NCBI GenBank assembly: GCA_004555425.1
Contig: SFID01000007.1
Span: forward strand, 1-32,283
DNA from: Bacteroidales bacterium
GTDB taxonomy: Bacteria; Bacteroidota; Bacteroidia; Bacteroidales; Bacteroidaceae
Length of the DNA stretch: 32,283 bases
Direction of reading: 5' to 3'
In this document: positions 16,537 through 23,803 of the stretch, in pieces
How positions within the stretch are numbered: position 1 is the first letter of the stretch
How the letters are laid out: each line of letters starts with the position of its first letter
Translations under genes and position numbers: made by a program
The notes under the pieces: generated by a model
Told to the model about the DNA's origin: nothing
The model's database searches: none
What the model saw: the letters and a program-made list of their open reading frames with translations, nothing else

Positions 16537-18291
16537 ATGATAATCGAAAGTATTCAATCTCCAGCCGATGTCAAGCGACTTACGTTGGAGGAAATGCAAG
16601 AACTCGCCGTGGAGATGCGCACGCTTCTCATTGAGAAAGTGAGCCGCCATGGTGGTCACTGCGGTCCCAACCTCGGCATGGTGGAGGCCACCATCGCCAT
16701 GCACTACGTGTTTGACTCGCCAAAGGACAAAATCGTCTTTGACATTTCCCACCAAAGCTATCCCCACAAAATGCTGACAGGTCGCGCCGAAGCTTTTCTC
16801 AAGGCCGCGCACTACGATGACGTGTCTGGTTATTCCGAGCCCACGGAGAGTGAGCACGATCATTTCGTCATCGGCCATACTTCCACGTCCGTCAGTCTGG
16901 CAGGAGGCTTGGCCAAAGGTCGCGACCTGCGCGGCGAGGCGGGCAATGTGATTGCCGTCATCGGCGATGGGTCGCTCAGTGGTGGTGAAGCACTTGAAGG
17001 CCTTGACTGGGCAGCCGAACTGGGCACGAACTTTATCATCGTGGTCAACGACAACCAGATGTCGATTGCCGAAAACCATGGCGGACTTTACCAGAACCTC
17101 GCAGCGCTCCGAAGGTCGAATGGCACTTGTAGCAACAACCTCTTCTGTGCCATGGGCCTGGACTATCTCTATGTGGATAAGGGCAACCAGCTCGAAGCAC
17201 TCATCGCCGCCTTCAAGAAGGTGAAGGACATTGACCATCCCATCGTGGTGCATATCAATACGCTAAAAGGAAAGGGGTACGAAAAAGCCGAAACCGATAA
17301 GGAACGTTTCCATTGGAGCGCGCCCTTCAACATTGCCACGGGCGAGCTCCTGCATCCCGTCACCGTGGAAACCTACGATGAACTCACGGCTTCGCACCTG
17401 CTTGACGTGATGAAGAAGGACAAAACCGTCTGTGCCATCACAGCCGGTACGCCCGGCATTTGGAACTGGACACCCGAACGGCGACAGGCGGCAGGCAAGC
17501 AGTTTGTAGATGTGGGCATTGCCGAGGAACATGCCGTGGCACTGGCTTCGGGCATTGCCAAGGCAGGCGGCAAACCCGTGTTCGGCGTTTGCAGTTCCTT
17601 CATCCAGCGCGCCTATGACCAACTCTCGCAGGACCTTTGCATCAACGACAATCCTGCCACGATATTGGTGCTCTGGGGCTCGCTCACAACGATGACCGAT
17701 GTGACGCACCTTTGCCACTTCGACATCCCGCTGCTCGCCAACATCCCCAACCTCGTGTATCTGGCCCCGACCAACCGCGAGGAATATCTGGTCATGCTGG
17801 ATTGGAGCCTTGCCTACAAGGAGCACCCCGTTGCTATCCGTGTGCCCGTTGGAGCGACTGTTCCTGCTACGCGCCCCGTGCAGACGGACTATTCCGAACT
17901 GAACAGATACGAGGTGGTGGAACGCGGAAAGGACGTGACCATCCTCGGCCTTGGCAATTTCTTTGCGCTGGGCGAACAAGTCCACCGCTTGTTGCAAGCC
18001 CAAGGCATTCAGGCCACGCTCGTCAACCCTCGCTACATCTCTGGCATAGACACCGAACTGCTGGATAATCTAGCCGCCGACCATCGTCTGGTTGTCACCC
18101 TGGAAGATGGTGCGCTCGAAGGAGGCTTTGGCGAGAAGATTGCTCGCCATTACGGCCCAACAGCCGTCAAAACACACTGCTACGGTGCGCGCAAAACGTT
18201 CGTGGACCGCTATTCACCGCAAGATTTCCTCGCCGCCAATCGCTTGGTCGATACCATGATTGCCGAGGACGTGGTGCGCCTGCTGGGATAG
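16537..18291 (+). CDS. DXS-like thiamine diphosphate enzyme (divergent 1-deoxyxylulose-5-phosphate synthase family)
   Basis: The 584-residue protein has the DXS fold order: an N-terminal ThDP domain (VSRHGGHCGPNLGMVEATIAMHYVF, then SHQSYPHKMLTGR and IGHTSTS), a GDGSLSGGEALEG cofactor loop with D144, and a pyrimidine domain with IAEEHAV carrying the catalytic glutamate E330. A transketolase C-terminal domain follows. It is about 40 residues shorter than typical DXS. It also lacks the DXS motif DRAGxVGxDGxTHxGxFD: the equivalent segment reads LWGSLTTMTDVTHLCHFD, so the phosphate-binding arginine is missing. Databases usually label such proteins DXS, but the substrate may differ and a canonical dxs may exist elsewhere in the genome. 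It stands alone, convergent with rng, with array 1 upstream. Confidence 0.8.
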   Translation: MIIESIQSPADVKRLTLEEMQELAVEMRTLLIEKVSRHGGHCGPNLGMVEATIAMHYVFDSPKDKIVFDISHQSYPHKMLTGRAEAFLKAAHYDDVSGYSEPTESEHDHFVIGHTSTSVSLAGGLAKGRDLRGEAGNVIAVIGDGSLSGGEALEGLDWAAELGTNFIIVVNDNQMSIAENHGGLYQNLAALRRSNGTCSNNLFCAMGLDYLYVDKGNQLEALIAAFKKVKDIDHPIVVHINTLKGKGYEKAETDKERFHWSAPFNIATGELLHPVTVETYDELTASHLLDVMKKDKTVCAITAGTPGIWNWTPERRQAAGKQFVDVGIAEEHAVALASGIAKAGGKPVFGVCSSFIQRAYDQLSQDLCINDNPATILVLWGSLTTMTDVTHLCHFDIPLLANIPNLVYLAPTNREEYLVMLDWSLAYKEHPVAIRVPVGATVPATRPVQTDYSELNRYEVVERGKDVTILGLGNFFALGEQVHRLLQAQGIQATLVNPRYISGIDTELLDNLAADHRLVVTLEDGALEGGFGEKIARHYGPTAVKTHCYGARKTFVDRYSPQDFLAANRLVDTMIAEDVVRLLG

Positions 18292-18354
18292 TGAACGAGA
18301 AAGTAAGAGAACATACCAACAAACGCCAACCTGTCGTGTGGGCTGGCGAAAACA

Positions 18355-18390
18355 AAAGGGGCTGTGCGCATGGTTTGGCACAGCCCCTTT
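18355..18390. terminator. bidirectional terminator between the dxs-like gene and rng
   Basis: A perfect 13-bp stem, AAAGGGGCTGTGC (18355-18367) with GCACAGCCCCTTT (18378-18390), has an A tract on the left and T tract on the right, so it serves both converging genes. Confidence 0.85.
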
Positions 18391-18431
18391 AATAATATAT
18401 ATGTAGTGCGAGAGGATAGGTGCGTAATGCC

Positions 18432-20063
18432 CTATCTGAGTTCGCGCTCACTGGTCATGTCAATTTCGTCGCCTGTGATGGAATCAACGAAACGATATTC
18501 AAGGTAGGAAAGTCTTTGGTCGGGGAGAACCTTAACGCCCCAGCCATACTTAAATTGCCATTTGCGTTGGAGGGATACGACGCCTTGTTTGATATAAGCA
18601 TCCACGAAGGGATGTACATACAGGCGGAACTTCTTGATGGCCAACTGACTCGTCAGCATATCTATCTTATCTTCCAAGAGGTCTGTAAACAGGAGGCTGC
18701 TCTTGATATGTCCAGTGCCGCCGCAGGTGGGGCAGGCTTCCTCCACCTTTACTTCGCTGGCGGGACGCACGCGCTGGCGGGTGATTTGCATCAGACCGAA
18801 TTTCGAGAGCGGCAGAATATTGTGGCGAGCGCGGTCTTGCTTCATGTTTTCGACCATGCGCTCATAAAGCTTCTGGCGATTCTCGGCCAGATTCATGTCG
18901 ATAAAGTCCACCACAATAATTCCGCCCATATCGCGAAGGCGCAACTGACGCGCTAATTCGTCAGCGGCGTCCAGGTTTACGTCGAGGGCATTGACTTCCT
19001 GGCCCTCGGGAGCCTTGGAACGGTTTCCGCTGTTGATATCAACGACATGCAGGGCTTCGGTATGCTCAATGTACATGTAGGCTCCCTTCTTATAGGTGAC
19101 GGTGCGGCCGAAGCTGGTCTTGATTTGCTTCGTCACAGAGAAATTGTCAAAGATGGGCACGTTGCCTTGGTAGAGTTTGACGATACTCTGGCGTTCGGGA
19201 GCGATGAGCCCTACATAATCTTTCACCTCGTCATAGACAGCTTGGTCGTTGACGTAGATGTTTTCGTAGGAAGGATTGAAGAGGTCGCGCAGAAGGGCAA
19301 CCGTTCGGCTCGTTTCCTCATAACAGAGGAAGGGCACACTGGGGCGTTCCTGCTTCTTTCCTTTGGGTGCGGGCTGTGCGTTCTTGGCGTCTTGGCGATA
19401 CTTAACGACGCGAGCGATAGTGTCTTCCCATCTTTTAATGAGAATCTTTAGTTCTTGGTCAAGTTCTGCGACCTTCTTTCCCTCAGCCACAGTGCGGATG
19501 ATAACGCCCATATTCTTGGGCTTGATGCTGAGGATGAGTTGCTTGAGACGATTGCGCTCGCTGCCGCTTTTAATTTTGGAAGAGACGGATACCTTGTCGC
19601 TAAAGGGGACCAGCACGAGAAAACGCCCGGCAAAAGAAATTTCGCAACTGAGGCGCGGCCCTTTGGTAGAGATAGGTTCCTTGACGATTTGCACAAGGAT
19701 TTCTTGTCCCTGAGTCAGTGTGTTCTGAATGCTTCCTTCTTTTTCGAGGATGGGCATACCGTTGACCTTGGAGAGAGGAACGATGCCGCGTCGGCCATCA
19801 CCAATCAACTCAAGGTACTTCTCCATGGAATGGAAATAGTTGCCTAGGTCAAGATAATGCAGGAAAGCATCTCGTTCGTATCCCACCCCTACAAAACAGG
19901 CATTCAGTCCGGGCATGAGCTTGCGGACTTTGGCAAAATAGATGTTGCCCACAGAAAACTGCTCCGTGCGTCCTTCTTTTTGGAACTCAACCAGTCGTTT
20001 GTCCTCAAGCAGGGCGATGGAGATGTCTTTGGGCTGAACATCAATAATAACTTCGCTTGTCAT
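18432..20063 (-). CDS. rng: ribonuclease E/G family endoribonuclease
   Basis: RNase G/E cuts single-stranded, AU-rich RNA and takes part in rRNA maturation and mRNA decay. The 543-residue length matches RNase G-type proteins of Bacteroidota, without the long disordered scaffold of E. coli RNase E. An S1-like RNA-binding region lies near 35-125 (VGNIYFAKVRKLMPGLNACFVGVG...AFLHYLDL). The catalytic magnesium aspartates are D342 in VVDINSG and D386 in VVDFIDM, spaced 44 residues apart as expected. The zinc-link cysteines C444 and C447 are in CPTCGGTGH. It is the last gene of hup-(29-aa gene)-rng. A promoter-like element and a long hairpin in the 169-bp leader suggest separate control, and in enterobacteria the homologue is autoregulated through its leader. 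Confidence 0.93.
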   Translation of the reverse strand: MTSEVIIDVQPKDISIALLEDKRLVEFQKEGRTEQFSVGNIYFAKVRKLMPGLNACFVGVGYERDAFLHYLDLGNYFHSMEKYLELIGDGRRGIVPLSKVNGMPILEKEGSIQNTLTQGQEILVQIVKEPISTKGPRLSCEISFAGRFLVLVPFSDKVSVSSKIKSGSERNRLKQLILSIKPKNMGVIIRTVAEGKKVAELDQELKILIKRWEDTIARVVKYRQDAKNAQPAPKGKKQERPSVPFLCYEETSRTVALLRDLFNPSYENIYVNDQAVYDEVKDYVGLIAPERQSIVKLYQGNVPIFDNFSVTKQIKTSFGRTVTYKKGAYMYIEHTEALHVVDINSGNRSKAPEGQEVNALDVNLDAADELARQLRLRDMGGIIVVDFIDMNLAENRQKLYERMVENMKQDRARHNILPLSKFGLMQITRQRVRPASEVKVEEACPTCGGTGHIKSSLLFTDLLEDKIDMLTSQLAIKKFRLYVHPFVDAYIKQGVVSLQRKWQFKYGWGVKVLPDQRLSYLEYRFVDSITGDEIDMTSERELR

Positions 20064-20152
20064 AGATTAGGGGAATGGGAAAAATCAGTGCTGCTTACTT
20101 GAAAACTATCCGTATAGTCCGTGCGGGCAGCCTGAATCATGGATAAAGAAAA

Positions 20153-20205
20153 GTGCCAATATGTCTGTAGCTCAAAAGTAAGTGAACTCAACGACATATC
20201 GGCAC
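20153..20205 (-). terminator. hairpin in the rng leader, possible terminator of the 29-aa gene
   Basis: Arms at 20153-20164 (GTGCCAATATGT) and 20194-20205 (ACATATCGGCAC) pair over 12 bp; the single mismatch becomes a G-U wobble in the minus-strand RNA. The minus strand continues TTTTCTTTATCC, so it can act as an intrinsic terminator 28 nt after the small gene. The loop contains a -7-like box for rng. Confidence 0.55.
20173..20180 (-). promoter_or_regulatory. -7-like element of rng
   Basis: TACTTTTG on the minus strand fits TAnnTTTG. No TTTG lies at the proper distance, so the promoter is weaker evidence than others in the window. It sits inside the loop of the 20153-20205 hairpin. Confidence 0.4.
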
Positions 20206-20232
20206 GTGTTTCACAGAAAGTAGCTACAAGGC

Positions 20233-20322
20233 TTACTTGCTCTTGTGACGATTCTTTCTCAGTCTCTTTTTGCGCTTGTGGGTAGACATCTTATGTCTTT
20301 TTTTCTTCTTTCCGTTGGGCAT
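20233..20322 (-). CDS. 29-residue AURKAIP1/COX24-type basic protein, probably ribosome-associated
   Basis: Reading the minus strand from ATG at 20322 to TAA at 20235-20233 gives 29 residues: MPNGKKKKRHKM, then STHKRKKRLRKNRHKSK. More than half are lysine, arginine or histidine. This matches the short Bacteroidota proteins annotated with the AURKAIP1/COX24 domain, related to the C-terminal region of the mitochondrial small-subunit ribosomal protein mS38. The extreme basicity and position between hup and rng support a ribosomal or rRNA-binding role, though direct function is inferred. Genes this short are easily missed by automated callers. It starts 75 bp after hup and probably shares its transcript. 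Confidence 0.8.
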   Translation of the reverse strand: MPNGKKKKRHKMSTHKRKKRLRKNRHKSK

Positions 20323-20378
20323 AGTTTTAAGTTTTAACGGTTAATGAATGATTGATATGAGATTGCGATAATGGGGAA

Positions 20379-20397
20379 ATCGTACACGCCGTACGAT
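20379..20397 (-). terminator. short hairpin at the hup stop codon
   Basis: ATCGTAC (20379-20385) and GTACGAT (20391-20397) form a perfect 7-bp stem with a 5-nt loop directly after and touching the hup stop codon. The T stretch after it on the minus strand is short, so it may stabilise or process the hup message and let part of the transcription continue into the 29-aa gene. Confidence 0.4.
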
Positions 20398-20696
20398 TAG
20401 GATTCCATAGCGGCAAGTGCTTCGCCTGCAACTTCCTGCATGAAAGATTTAGCGGGCTTGAAAGCGGGAATATTGTGCTCGGGAATGATAATAGTGGTAT
20501 TCTTGGAAATATTGCGGGCCGTTTTCTGTGCACGCTTCTTCAAGATGAAGCTACCGAAACCACGGAGGTAAACGTTTTCGTCATTGATGAGGGAGTCCTT
20601 AACGGAGGCCATAAAAGCTTCTACGATTACAAGGGCGGTCGTTTTGTCCACACCAGTCTTCTTGGCGATATCGGCTACGATGTCTGCTTTAGTCAT
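20397..20696 (-). CDS. hup: HU-family DNA-binding protein
   Basis: HU/IHF proteins are dimeric nucleoid proteins that bend DNA. The 99-residue product has the complete fold: an N-terminal two-helix dimerisation part (MTKADIVADIAKKTGVDKTTALVIVEAFM), the NVYLRGFGSFILKKR beta strand that marks the family, and a positively charged DNA-grasping arm with RNISKNTTIIIPEHNIPAFKPAK, including the intercalating proline region. The C-terminal helix ends near KSFMQEVAGEAL. Bacteroidota often carry several HU paralogues, so the exact one is not assigned. It heads a cluster with the 29-aa basic protein and rng, behind its own -7 box, and is separated from rpiB by 84 bp. Confidence 0.92.
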   Translation of the reverse strand: MTKADIVADIAKKTGVDKTTALVIVEAFMASVKDSLINDENVYLRGFGSFILKKRAQKTARNISKNTTIIIPEHNIPAFKPAKSFMQEVAGEALAAMES

Positions 20697-20732
20697 ATTG
20701 TGTTTGTGTTAGTTGATTTCAAAAAACGGATG

Positions 20733-20740
20733 CAAAGATA
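20733..20740 (-). promoter_or_regulatory. -7 element of hup
   Basis: TATCTTTG on the minus strand is a full match to TAnnTTTG, 37 bp before the hup ATG. The expected -33 region holds only an A-rich stretch without a clear TTTG. Confidence 0.55.
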
Positions 20741-20780
20741 TAATTTTCAGATGGTTTGAAAAAGAATATCTCCACTTTTT

Positions 20781-21218
20781 TTATTTACTAACAGGAATTT
20801 TCTCAATTCTTCTGATATGTCTGCCACCTTCAAATGCCGTTCCCAAGAATTCGTCCATGATTTTGCTGGCTGTCTCTGTGGAAATATAGCGGCCAGGCAT
20901 TACTAATACGTTGGCATCATTGTGCAGACGGGTCATGTGTGCGATTTCAGGTTCCCACACCAAGGCAGCACGAATATGCTGATGCTTGTTGAGGGTCATG
21001 GAGATGCCTTCACCGCTTCCGCAGATGGCAATGCCTTGTGCCACTTCGCCATTCTTCATACCGTTGGCAAGGGCGTGGGCATAGTCGGGATAGTCGCAGC
21101 TGTCCTCGGAGTAGGTTCCGTAGTCCTTATATTCTATATGGTGTGCTTCTAAGTACTGGCGCACAAACTGCTTGAGCGCGAAACCAGCATGATCGCTGGC
21201 AAGGCCGATAATCTTCAT
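20781..21218 (-). CDS. rpiB: ribose-5-phosphate isomerase B
   Basis: RpiB interconverts ribose 5-phosphate and ribulose 5-phosphate in the non-oxidative pentose phosphate pathway. The 145-residue length is typical of the RpiB/LacAB family. Visible features are the N-terminal ASDHAGFALK with D9 and H10, the conserved DYGTYSEDSCDYPDYA block, the active-site CGSGEGISM with catalytic base C66, and NVLVMPGRYIS near the C-terminus. It lies 78 bp downstream of tkt on the same strand, and the two enzymes act on shared pentose intermediates, so a functional pair is likely. A long hairpin lies between them and may adjust their relative expression. Confidence 0.95.
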   Translation of the reverse strand: MKIIGLASDHAGFALKQFVRQYLEAHHIEYKDYGTYSEDSCDYPDYAHALANGMKNGEVAQGIAICGSGEGISMTLNKHQHIRAALVWEPEIAHMTRLHNDANVLVMPGRYISTETASKIMDEFLGTAFEGGRHIRRIEKIPVSK

Positions 21219-21237
21219 AATGATTTAGGGATATTGA

Positions 21238-21293
21238 ATTGGTCAACCCAAACCATCAAAGTATTAGTTGCTCCTTGGTTTGGGCTGGCCAAT
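21238..21293 (-). terminator. intercistronic hairpin between tkt and rpiB
   Basis: Arms of 18 bp at 21238-21255 and 21276-21293 pair with 16 Watson-Crick pairs, one wobble and one mismatch, around a 20-nt loop. It starts 3 bp after the tkt stop. No T tract follows on the minus strand, so a stabiliser, processing site or partial attenuator is more likely than a full terminator. Confidence 0.5.
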
Positions 21294-21296
21294 GAA

Positions 21297-23318
21297 TTAT
21301 TCTGCAAGGAATTTCTTGATTTCGTTATACATATTCTGTGCCGTGTAGCCGAGTTTTTCATCCAGCACCTTGAAAGGCGCGGAGAAGCCAAAGCTATCTA
21401 GACCATATACACGGCCATTAGCACCTACGAGGCCTTCAAAGATAACGGGCAGACCAGCTGTGAGGGCAAATGTCTTTACGCCGCTGGGCAGGATGCTTTC
21501 CTGGTATTCCTTGCTCTGACGGCGGAAAAGTCCTTCGCTGGGGCAGCTCACCACGCGGGCCTTGATGCCATCCACAGCCAAGAGGGCAGCTGCTTCTGCC
21601 AAGGTGCTGACTTCAGAACCCGAAGCCACGAGTACAACATCGGGGTTTGCCTCTGCCACTACTTCGTAAGCACCCTTTTCCACGCCGCTATATTTCGTGC
21701 CGGCAGGCAAGTCGTTGACATTCTGACGGCTGAAAATAAGTGCGGTCGGCGTATCCATGTTCTCCATAGCCAGGCGCCAGCATTGTGTCGTTGCATGCAC
21801 ATCGCAGGGACGGAACACGCGCACAGAGTCGCGGCCGCTGTGGTTCTTCAGTTTCTCCATCAGACGAATCTGAGCCTCTTGTTCCACGGGTTCGTGGGTC
21901 GGTCCGTCTTCGCCTACACGGAATGCGTCGTGTGTCCAAACGTACTTCACGGGAAGTTCCATGAGGGCTGCCATACGGATGGCGGGTTTCATATAGTCGG
22001 AGAATACGAAGAACGTACCCATCGCGGTATATAGACCGCCGTGGAGGGCGATACCGTTGCAGATGCAGGCCATCGTAAGTTCGCTGACACCTGCCTGAAG
22101 GAAACCACCGCCGAAATTGTCGCGCGTAATCTCGGTTGTGTGCTTGAGGAAGCCATCTGTTTTGTCGGAGTTGCAAAGGTCAGCAGAGCTGACAATCATA
22201 TTGGGCACATACTCGGAGAGGAGTTCCAGACACTTGGCCGAACCATTACGTGTCGGACCATTGGGCTTCTGCTTAATGCTGTCCCAGGGAATCTCGGGCA
22301 GGCGGCGGGCAAACCAGTCGCCCAACTGCTGTGCCTTCTCGGGATTGGCAGCTGCCCATTCGGCCTCTTCTTTGTGGAGTTCGGCCACGATGCCGCGCAG
22401 TTCGTCGTTGCGCTGTGCGTACATTTCGGCCACTTCGGGACGAATCACGAAGGGATTCTCCACATCGCCGCCCAGGTTCTTCACCGTGTTCGTATAGGCA
22501 TCGCCACCGAGGGGAGCGCCGTGTGTCTTGCAGTTGCGCTCGTAGCTGCTACCGTCGGCCTGACGTGCGCCCTTACCCATAATGGTGTGTCCAATTATAA
22601 GGGTGGGGCGGGCCTGCTCAGCCTGAGCGGCGGTGAGGGCTTCGCGAATGGCCATCGGGTCGTTGCCGTCAATTTCGAGCACGAACCAGTTCCAAGCCTC
22701 ATATTTCTTTTTCGTATCTTCTGAGATGACGGATGCGGTCTCCGTGGAGAGCTGAATCTCGTTAGCATCAAAGAACATAATCAGGTTGTCCAATCCCAGG
22801 TGGCCAGCCATACGTCCAGCACCTTGCGATATTTCTTCCTGCACACCGCCATCGCTGATGTAGGCATAAATCTTCTCACGGAGGAAGCCTGGGTTACCCG
22901 TGCGGGCATAAAGTGCTTTGGCGGCGATGGCAGCACCCACGGCGTAGGTGTGTCCCTGTCCGAGTGGGCCGCTGGTGTTTTCGATGCCGCGTGAGAAGTT
23001 CACCTCGGGGTGTCCCGGCGTGGGCGAGCCCCATTGGCGGAATTGCTGCAACTCCTCGAGGGTATAGCGTCCAGTCAGTGCCAGTTGCGAATAGAGCATG
23101 GGCGACATGTGGCCTGGATCGAGGAAGAAGCGGTCGCGCGTCTCCCATGTGGGCTGATCAGGATCGTAGGTAAGGAACTCGGAATAGAGCACATTGATAA
23201 AGTCGGCTCCACCCATAGCTCCACCAGGGTGTCCTGATTTTGCTTTTTCTACCATTGCTACGGACAGCACACGGATGTTGTCTGCTGCCAAGTTCAGAAG
23301 TTGTGCGGAATGTTGCAT
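21297..23318 (-). CDS. tkt: transketolase
   Basis: Transketolase moves two-carbon ketol units between sugar phosphates using thiamine diphosphate and Mg2+. I start at the ATG at 23318 (673 residues), where family homology begins (SAQLLNLAADNIRVLSVAMVEKAKSGHPGG); the in-frame extension to 23375 looks non-coding. Conserved features are H30 in SGHPGG, H70 in DPGHMSPMLY, and the cofactor loop ISDGGVQEE at 154-162, a departure from the textbook GDG that I recall as common in Bacteroidales enzymes. The pyrimidine domain has AGVSELTM with the catalytic glutamate and HDAFRVGEDGPTHEPVEQ. A C-terminal domain follows from about residue 545. A clear promoter lies 83 bp upstream of the ATG. rpiB follows, forming a small pentose phosphate unit. 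Confidence 0.96.
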   Translation of the reverse strand: MQHSAQLLNLAADNIRVLSVAMVEKAKSGHPGGAMGGADFINVLYSEFLTYDPDQPTWETRDRFFLDPGHMSPMLYSQLALTGRYTLEELQQFRQWGSPTPGHPEVNFSRGIENTSGPLGQGHTYAVGAAIAAKALYARTGNPGFLREKIYAYISDGGVQEEISQGAGRMAGHLGLDNLIMFFDANEIQLSTETASVISEDTKKKYEAWNWFVLEIDGNDPMAIREALTAAQAEQARPTLIIGHTIMGKGARQADGSSYERNCKTHGAPLGGDAYTNTVKNLGGDVENPFVIRPEVAEMYAQRNDELRGIVAELHKEEAEWAAANPEKAQQLGDWFARRLPEIPWDSIKQKPNGPTRNGSAKCLELLSEYVPNMIVSSADLCNSDKTDGFLKHTTEITRDNFGGGFLQAGVSELTMACICNGIALHGGLYTAMGTFFVFSDYMKPAIRMAALMELPVKYVWTHDAFRVGEDGPTHEPVEQEAQIRLMEKLKNHSGRDSVRVFRPCDVHATTQCWRLAMENMDTPTALIFSRQNVNDLPAGTKYSGVEKGAYEVVAEANPDVVLVASGSEVSTLAEAAALLAVDGIKARVVSCPSEGLFRRQSKEYQESILPSGVKTFALTAGLPVIFEGLVGANGRVYGLDSFGFSAPFKVLDEKLGYTAQNMYNEIKKFLAE

Positions 23319-23400
23319 AGGTTTTGTGTGACGAATATGTCCGGTTGTGCCTTTTCGCCTTGCATTGGTAGGCAAAAAGGCGGTTGGGTTAATTTGCCTG

Positions 23401-23431
23401 CAAAATTAGTTGAAATTTTTCAGCCTGCAAA
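23401..23431 (-). promoter_or_regulatory. Bacteroidota-type promoter of tkt
   Basis: On the minus strand, TTTG (23431-23428) is followed after 19 bp by TAATTTTG (23408-23401). The predicted transcript starts near 23394 with a leader of about 75 nt, which agrees with ATG 23318 and argues against the longer frame. Confidence 0.7.
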
Positions 23432-23729
23432 ATAATAGGTTAGGTTTGTCAGCGGTTTTTTCGGTGAAACCTAGGACCTTTGATGGATGGTCAACTGCAG
23501 GCTAACGTTTCCAGAAAAACGGAAGTGCCCATACACGCAAGTATTTTCAAGGGAATACTCCAGTACTCTGAAAGGATATTCTCGTGGCTGGCGAATTTGG
23601 TCATTTTGAGAAGAAAATAGAATTATTATCAACTACAAATGGATGCTCATAAACATTTCCGTAGCACCTTCTGGTGAATATAATCTCAGAAATCCCCCAA
23701 CCAGCAAACCTCTAACACTTAGATTTTTG

Positions 23730-23737
23730 TATTTTTG
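23730..23737 (+). promoter_or_regulatory. -7 element upstream of the third T9SS cargo gene
   Basis: TATTTTTG followed by CGCC matches TAnnTTTG; no proper -33 TTTG is seen. Transcription would start near 23744, exactly where a small hairpin (CGAAGC pairing with GCTTCG, 23744-23759) begins, so the message would carry a 5'-terminal stem-loop. The rest of the 485-bp gap between tkt and this gene (23432-23729) shows no gene or clear signal. Confidence 0.5.
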
Positions 23738-23803
23738 CGCCTACGAAGCGGCGGCTTCGACAATTCTTTCGCATATCTAACAACCCGAAAATCCTTTTCA
23801 ACG

